From positions 1 to 34,631 of the forward strand of contig NZ_LNAM01000155.1 of NCBI RefSeq assembly GCF_001461035.1: a stretch of 34,631 nt of DNA. Direction: 5' to 3'. The position numbers and the translations under genes are program-made. The notes under the pieces are model-generated. The model saw nothing but the letters and a program-made list of their open reading frames with translations. It did no database searches and was not told the origin of the DNA. Below, piece by piece: positions 30,692 through 34,631 of the stretch; the stretch's first letter is position 1, and the number at the start of each line of letters is the position of its first letter. The stretch is from Acetivibrio ethanolgignens. Its GTDB lineage: Bacteria > Bacillota > Clostridia > Lachnospirales > Lachnospiraceae.

Positions 30692-31705
30692 GTGAGCAAT
30701 TTATTAAACGTATCCGCATCTCCTCATGTCAGAAGCCAGGTGACAACAAGGGTTATCATGAGAGATGTTGCGATTGCACTTTTGCCGGCTGCAGCCTTTG
30801 GAGTCTTTAATTTCGGAATAAAGGCTCTGATTACAATCCTTACCTGTATTGCAGCCAGTGTATTATCAGAATACATATATGAAAAAGTGTTGCATAAGCC
30901 GATTACTACCGGAGATTACAGTGCCGTAGTAACCGGACTTTTGCTGGCGATGAACCTGCCGGCTACAGCTCCAATCTGGATGAGCATTATTGGCAGCGTA
31001 TTTGCGATTATTGTGGTAAAGCAGCTGTTTGGTGGATTGGGACAGAACTTTATGAACCCGGCACTGGCAGCCAGATGCTTCCTTTTAATTTCCTTTACCG
31101 GAAGAATGACGGATTTTAATATAAAGACTATAGAAATTTCCACATCAACGGTGGATTCAGTGGTATCTGCAACAGCCTCTGCTACCGCTGCAGATGCTCT
31201 GGCAACAGCAACACCTTTAGGCGTATTAGAGGGCGGTGGAGCTGTTAATGTGCTGGATATGTTTCTGGGACTTACAAAGGGTACTATTGGTGAAACCTCT
31301 GCAATTTGCATTTTAATTGGAGCGGCTTATCTTTTAGCGAGAAGGGTAATTTCCTTTAGAATTCCGGGAGCTTATCTTGGAGCCTTTGCTGTTTTTATCT
31401 TGATTTTTGGAGGGCATGGCCTTGATATGAACTACCTGGCTGCACAGCTTTGTGGTGGCGGGCTTTTGCTGGGAGCCTTTTTTATGGCGACCGATTATGT
31501 TACCAGTCCGATTACACCAAGGGGGCAGCTGGTATTTGGCGTACTGTTAGGTATCCTTACCGGCATTTTCCGTATTTTTGGTGGAAGTGCAGAGGGTGTA
31601 TCCTATGCCATTATTTTCTGTAACCTGTTAGTGCCTCTGATTGAAAGAGTGACAATTCCGACACCATTCGGTATCAGAAAGGAGGCTGCAAGCAATGCAA
31701 AATAA
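30692..31705 (+). CDS. rnfD: Rnf complex subunit D
   Basis: An integral membrane subunit of 337 residues with about ten hydrophobic helices. It begins at GTG 30692 after AGGAGGTAGAG, giving MSNLLNVSASPHVRS, the usual RnfD opening (SASPH). The covalent FMN Thr is expected in DALATATPLGVLEGG, and GGLGQNFMNPALAARCFLL is the second family signature. Its end overlaps rnfG by 11 bases. Confidence 0.96.
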   Translation: MSNLLNVSASPHVRSQVTTRVIMRDVAIALLPAAAFGVFNFGIKALITILTCIAASVLSEYIYEKVLHKPITTGDYSAVVTGLLLAMNLPATAPIWMSIIGSVFAIIVVKQLFGGLGQNFMNPALAARCFLLISFTGRMTDFNIKTIEISTSTVDSVVSATASATAADALATATPLGVLEGGGAVNVLDMFLGLTKGTIGETSAICILIGAAYLLARRVISFRIPGAYLGAFAVFILIFGGHGLDMNYLAAQLCGGGLLLGAFFMATDYVTSPITPRGQLVFGVLLGILTGIFRIFGGSAEGVSYAIIFCNLLVPLIERVTIPTPFGIRKEAASNAK

Positions 31706-32318
31706 AAATACAATGTGGAAGGACACCTTAAGTCTTTTTGCCATTACTTTAGTAGCTGGCGGTCTGTTGGGTCTTGTTTATCAGGTGACAAAGGAGCCGA
31801 TTGCTCTGGCAAAATACAATAAAAAGCAGGAAGCCTACAAAGCAGTCTATGCGGATGCAGCTTCTTTTGAAGAAAATAGTGATTTAAGTTCTGCAGTAGC
31901 TTCTGCAGAGGAAGCTCTTGCCAATGCAGGTATTACCGGTGTGTATATTTCAGAAGCTCTGGAAGCCAGGGATGCTTCCGGTGAAACCATTGGCTACGTT
32001 ATGAACTTTGGTTCCAATGAAGGCTATGGCGGGGCTGTTGATTTATCCTGCGGAATCGCAAAGGATGGAACCTTGACCGGCCTTTCCGTGCTTTCCATGA
32101 GTGAAACAGCAGGTCTGGGAGCGAAGTGTACAGAAGAAGCCTTCCAGGCACAGTTTGCCGGAATCAAGGCTGATAGTATAGCGTATACCAAGACTGGAAG
32201 GTCTGCGGATAATGAAATTGATGCTATCGGTGGTGCAACCATTACAACAACAGCAGTTACCAAGGCTGTGAATGGAGCGTTAGCTTTTATTCATGCCAAT
32301 GGGGAGCTCAGTAAATAA
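31695..32318 (+). CDS. rnfG: Rnf complex subunit G (FMN-binding)
   Basis: A 207-residue subunit with one N-terminal transmembrane helix (TLSLFAITLVAGGLLGLVYQ) and an extracytoplasmic FMN-binding domain. The flavin is attached to Thr in IDAIGGATITTTAVTKAVN. The conserved GLGAKCTEEAFQAQFAG precedes it. Translation overlaps the end of rnfD, and rnfE follows by 16 bp. Confidence 0.96.
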   Translation: MQNKNTMWKDTLSLFAITLVAGGLLGLVYQVTKEPIALAKYNKKQEAYKAVYADAASFEENSDLSSAVASAEEALANAGITGVYISEALEARDASGETIGYVMNFGSNEGYGGAVDLSCGIAKDGTLTGLSVLSMSETAGLGAKCTEEAFQAQFAGIKADSIAYTKTGRSADNEIDAIGGATITTTAVTKAVNGALAFIHANGELSK

Positions 32319-32334
32319 CACAGGAGGGAGAAAG

Positions 32335-33087
32335 TTGAATAAGTATTTAGAACGTTTATATAACGGTATTACCAAAGAAAACCCGACCTTTGTCCTGATG
32401 CTGGGTATGTGTCCGACATTGGCGGTAACAGTTTCTGGTATGAATGGCCTGGGTATGGGTCTGACAACGACAGCGGTACTGGTATTATCTAATGCCATGA
32501 TTTCCCTGCTTCGTAAGGTAATTCCGGATAAGGTTCGTATTCCGGCCTTTATCGTAGTAGTAGCATCCTTTGTAACAATCATTCAGTTCTTATTAGAGGC
32601 ATATATTCCGGCATTAAACGAAGCTTTGGGCTTATATATTCCTCTGATTGTAGTTAACTGCATCATTTTAGGCCGTGCAGAGGCTTATGCTTCCAGGAAT
32701 GGTGTGCTTTTATCTATCTTTGATGGTCTTGGTATGGGATTTGGCTTTACCGTGGGTCTTACCTGCATCGGTATTGTCCGCGAGCTGATTGGAAGCGGCA
32801 AAATCTTTGGATTTGGTCTGATGCCGGCCAGCTATGAGCCTGCGACTATTTTTGTCCTGGCACCAGGTGCTTTCTTTGTTCTGGCTTTGCTGACCGCACT
32901 GCAGAACAAGTTTAAGGCTCCGTCTGCGACCAATGCAACTGGTGATGTGGCAATTGCCTGTGGCGGTAACTGTGCAAGCTGCAGTGGTACAGCCTGTGCG
33001 GCTAACCACGGTATCCTGGAGGCAGAGCGTGCAGCGAAGAAGGCAGAGACTCTGAGGGCACTAAAGGAAAGGAGGAGTAATTCATGA
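32335..33087 (+). CDS. rnfE: Rnf complex subunit E with Cys-rich C-terminal tail
   Basis: A 250-residue membrane subunit with six helices. It starts at TTG 32335 after CAGGAGGGAGAAAG, giving MNKYLERLYNGITKENPTFV, the normal RnfE start; an ATG upstream would lie inside rnfG. GMCPTLAV and VVNCIILGRAEAYASRN are the family motifs, each with a Cys that helps hold the intramembrane iron centre. The last 45 residues form a non-membrane tail with four closely spaced Cys (CGGNCASCSGTAC) and a charged helix (EAERAAKKAETLRALKERR). The gene ends in a four-base overlap with rnfA. Confidence 0.95.
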   Translation: MNKYLERLYNGITKENPTFVLMLGMCPTLAVTVSGMNGLGMGLTTTAVLVLSNAMISLLRKVIPDKVRIPAFIVVVASFVTIIQFLLEAYIPALNEALGLYIPLIVVNCIILGRAEAYASRNGVLLSIFDGLGMGFGFTVGLTCIGIVRELIGSGKIFGFGLMPASYEPATIFVLAPGAFFVLALLTALQNKFKAPSATNATGDVAIACGGNCASCSGTACAANHGILEAERAAKKAETLRALKERRSNS

Positions 33088-33659
33088 AGGAGTTAATTAT
33101 TATCCTGATTGCATCCGCACTGGTAAATAACGTAGTATTGAGCCAGTTTTTAGGTATCTGCCCTTTTCTTGGTGTATCAAAGAGAGTGGAAACTGCAGCC
33201 GGTATGGGTGCAGCAGTTCTATTCGTTATTACGATTGCATCAGCAGTTACTTACTTAATCTATGCTTTTGTTTTGGAGAAGCTGGATGTTACTTATCTGC
33301 AGACGATTGTATTTATTCTGGTAATTGCAGCCCTGGTTCAGTTTGTGGAAATGGTTTTAAAGAAGCTGATGCCGGCACTTTACAGTGCTCTGGGCGTATA
33401 TCTGCCATTGATTACAACAAACTGTGCAGTGCTCGGTGTTGCGATTAACAATGTGAAGAAGGAGTATACTTTTTTAGAGAGCATGGCAAATGGTATCGGA
33501 ACCAGTATTGGTTTCTTGATTTCCATTGTTATCATGGCTGGTATCCGGGAACGGATTGAGGATAATGACATTCCGAATGTTATGAAGGGCTCTCCGATTG
33601 TTTTAGTGACAGCTGGACTTATGGCAATCGCATTCTGCGGTTTTGCCGGATTATTATAA
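33084..33659 (+). CDS. rnfA: Rnf complex subunit A
   Basis: A 191-residue membrane subunit with six helices and inverted topology relative to RnfE. Motifs are NNVVLSQFLGICPFLGVSK and the second half-repeat PLITTNCAVLGVAINN, each with one conserved Cys for the RnfA/E iron centre. It starts inside the rnfE stop (ATGA overlap at 33084), so translation is coupled. rnfB follows directly. Confidence 0.97.
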   Translation: MKELIIILIASALVNNVVLSQFLGICPFLGVSKRVETAAGMGAAVLFVITIASAVTYLIYAFVLEKLDVTYLQTIVFILVIAALVQFVEMVLKKLMPALYSALGVYLPLITTNCAVLGVAINNVKKEYTFLESMANGIGTSIGFLISIVIMAGIRERIEDNDIPNVMKGSPIVLVTAGLMAIAFCGFAGLL

Positions 33660-33674
33660 TAGGAGGTCATGAAA

Positions 33675-34460
33675 ATGAACGGAATTGTATTAGCAGCACT
33701 GGTAATTGGTATTACCGGCGTTCTAATTGGCCTGCTTTTAGGTGTGGCCGGCAAGATTTTTGCAGTCGAGGTAGACGAAAGAGTAGTCAAGGTTCGTGAA
33801 CAGCTTCCGGGCAATAACTGCGGTGGCTGTGGTTTCGCAGGCTGTGATGCTCTGGCAGAAGCCATTGTTAAAGGCGAAGCCCCGGTAAATGGCTGTCCTG
33901 TTGGTGGGCCGAATGTAGCAGCGGCTATTGGAGAAATTATGGGCTCTGCTGCTGGTGATATGGAAAAGCAGGTGGCTTTTGTAAAATGTAATGGAACCTG
34001 TGATAAAACAGAAATCAAATATAATTATTATGGAATCCATGACTGTCGTAAGCTGGCATTGATTCCGGGACATGGTGAGAAGAAGTGTGCCTATGGATGT
34101 ATGGGCTATGGCTCCTGTGTCAGTGAGTGTAATTTTGATGCCATCCACATTGTAAATGGTGTTGCGCTGGTAGACAAGGAAAAGTGTGTAGCCTGTGGTC
34201 AGTGTATCAAGGCCTGTCCAAACCACTTAATTGAGCTGGTGCCTTATGGGGCAAAGCATCTGGTACGTTGTAGCTCTCATGACAAGGGTAAGGATGTAAA
34301 GGCAGCCTGTGAAACGGGATGCATCGGCTGTGGTATCTGTGCAAAGCAGTGTGAAGTCGGTGCGATTACCCTGGAAAACAATCTGGCCTATATTGATCAG
34401 AGCAAGTGTACCAAGTGTGGTAAATGTGCTGAGAAGTGCCCTGCAAAGATTATTTTATAG
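33675..34460 (+). CDS. rnfB: Rnf complex subunit B (ferredoxin-type)
   Basis: A 261-residue electron-entry subunit accepting electrons from reduced ferredoxin. An N-terminal membrane anchor (IVLAALVIGITGVLIGLLLG) is followed by the RnfB 4Fe-4S domain (NNCGGCGFAGCDALAEAI with a distal Cys in NGCPVGGP). Further iron-sulfur motifs follow: CAYGCMGYGSCVSECNF, CVACGQCIKACPNHL, CETGCIGCGICAKQCEV and CTKCGKCAEKCPAKI. ATG 33675 is 8 bases after AGGAGG; the ATG at 33669 is only 2 bases away and is rejected. It is the last gene of the rnfCDGEAB operon. Confidence 0.96.
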   Translation: MNGIVLAALVIGITGVLIGLLLGVAGKIFAVEVDERVVKVREQLPGNNCGGCGFAGCDALAEAIVKGEAPVNGCPVGGPNVAAAIGEIMGSAAGDMEKQVAFVKCNGTCDKTEIKYNYYGIHDCRKLALIPGHGEKKCAYGCMGYGSCVSECNFDAIHIVNGVALVDKEKCVACGQCIKACPNHLIELVPYGAKHLVRCSSHDKGKDVKAACETGCIGCGICAKQCEVGAITLENNLAYIDQSKCTKCGKCAEKCPAKIIL

Positions 34461-34470
34461 GAAGATATTC

Positions 34471-34527
34471 AGAATGGAAGAAAAGAGGAATGCCTTGTAA
34501 CGAGGTGCTCCTCTTTTCTTCCATTCT
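34471..34527. terminator. long hairpin after rnfB
   Basis: AGAATGGAAGAAAAGAGGA (34471-34489) pairs perfectly with TCCTCTTTTCTTCCATTCT (34509-34527), a 19-bp stem. It is placed 10 bp after the rnfB stop and is the likely operon terminator or 3'-end stabiliser, but it lacks a T-run afterwards. Confidence 0.6.
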
Positions 34528-34576
34528 AAATTCAGTTCCTTTGTGTTGTTAAATGGATGGTATTTAATCTATGTAG

Positions 34577-34597
34577 TGTCTGCTGATTAAGCAGACA
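34577..34597. other. short hairpin near window end
   Basis: TGTCTGCT (34577-34584) pairs with AGCAGACA (34590-34597), 8 bp. No gene is visible from 34461 to the end of the window. Confidence 0.4.
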
Positions 34598-34631
34598 TTT
34601 GCAACTTCCAACTCTTACATCTGCTCCAGTC

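Noticed and set aside
33380-34018. 212-codon minus-strand frame across rnfA and rnfB
   Set aside because: Antisense shadow of two firmly identified genes; low-complexity Pro/Ser/Ala/Thr composition and no ribosome binding site.
34309-34500. 63-codon frame overlapping the end of rnfB
   Set aside because: Out-of-frame shadow of the Cys codons of rnfB extending into the terminator hairpin.

Overview
The window looks like a chromosome segment of a gut Firmicute, most likely Lachnospiraceae (Clostridia). The evidence is moderate GC, T-box and lysine-riboswitch control of biosynthetic genes, an rnfCDGEAB cluster, a glucose-type PTS with a BglG-family antiterminator, a tandem-OB single-stranded DNA-binding protein, and a CobO-like adenosyltransferase. 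The genus cannot be fixed from sequence alone.

Positions 1-5800 are a mobile-element scar. A DDE transposase on the minus strand is followed by a frameshifted, truncated signal-peptide gene of the kind carried by integrative conjugative elements. Next comes a compact type I toxin-antitoxin-like locus: a 30-residue hydrophobic toxin with a convergent antisense RNA. An IS1634-family insertion sequence follows, flanked by a perfect 92-bp direct repeat that reads as an unusually long target duplication. After it lie a decayed tyrosine recombinase fragment and an orphan two-unit ABC-2 permease whose N-terminus is frameshifted.

Positions 5887-8680 hold minus-strand housekeeping and accessory genes: apt, a ComEC-like metallo-beta-lactamase lipoprotein, a Crh-like HPr paralogue without the catalytic His, and tRNA-Trp. 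A 419-bp imperfect palindrome with a perfect 32-bp core sits between apt and the lipoprotein gene.

Positions 8700-16150 hold tgt-yajC, a PHP phosphoesterase (minus), a small unknown protein, a GT4 glycosyltransferase, ptsH, and a two-component system followed by a secreted helical protein. Positions 16150-21961 hold T-box-thrS, a two-OB-fold DNA-binding protein, the adenosyltransferase, and lysine riboswitch-dapA-dapB. Positions 21962-29237 hold a PTS EIICBA gene behind an attenuator-like leader, its likely antiterminator, and a MacB-type ABC transporter whose permease carries a long predicted extracellular coiled-coil hairpin. Positions 29356-34460 hold a complete Rnf ion-translocating ferredoxin:NAD+ oxidoreductase operon.

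Two themes cut across the regions. First, a short dispersed palindromic repeat (core GATAGGAAAGT) occurs five times in the same orientation, four of them directly after terminator U-tracts. Second, the two HPr-like proteins look complementary: ptsH keeps His15 but has Arg at the Ser46 position, while the paralogue keeps the regulatory Ser motif and lacks His15.
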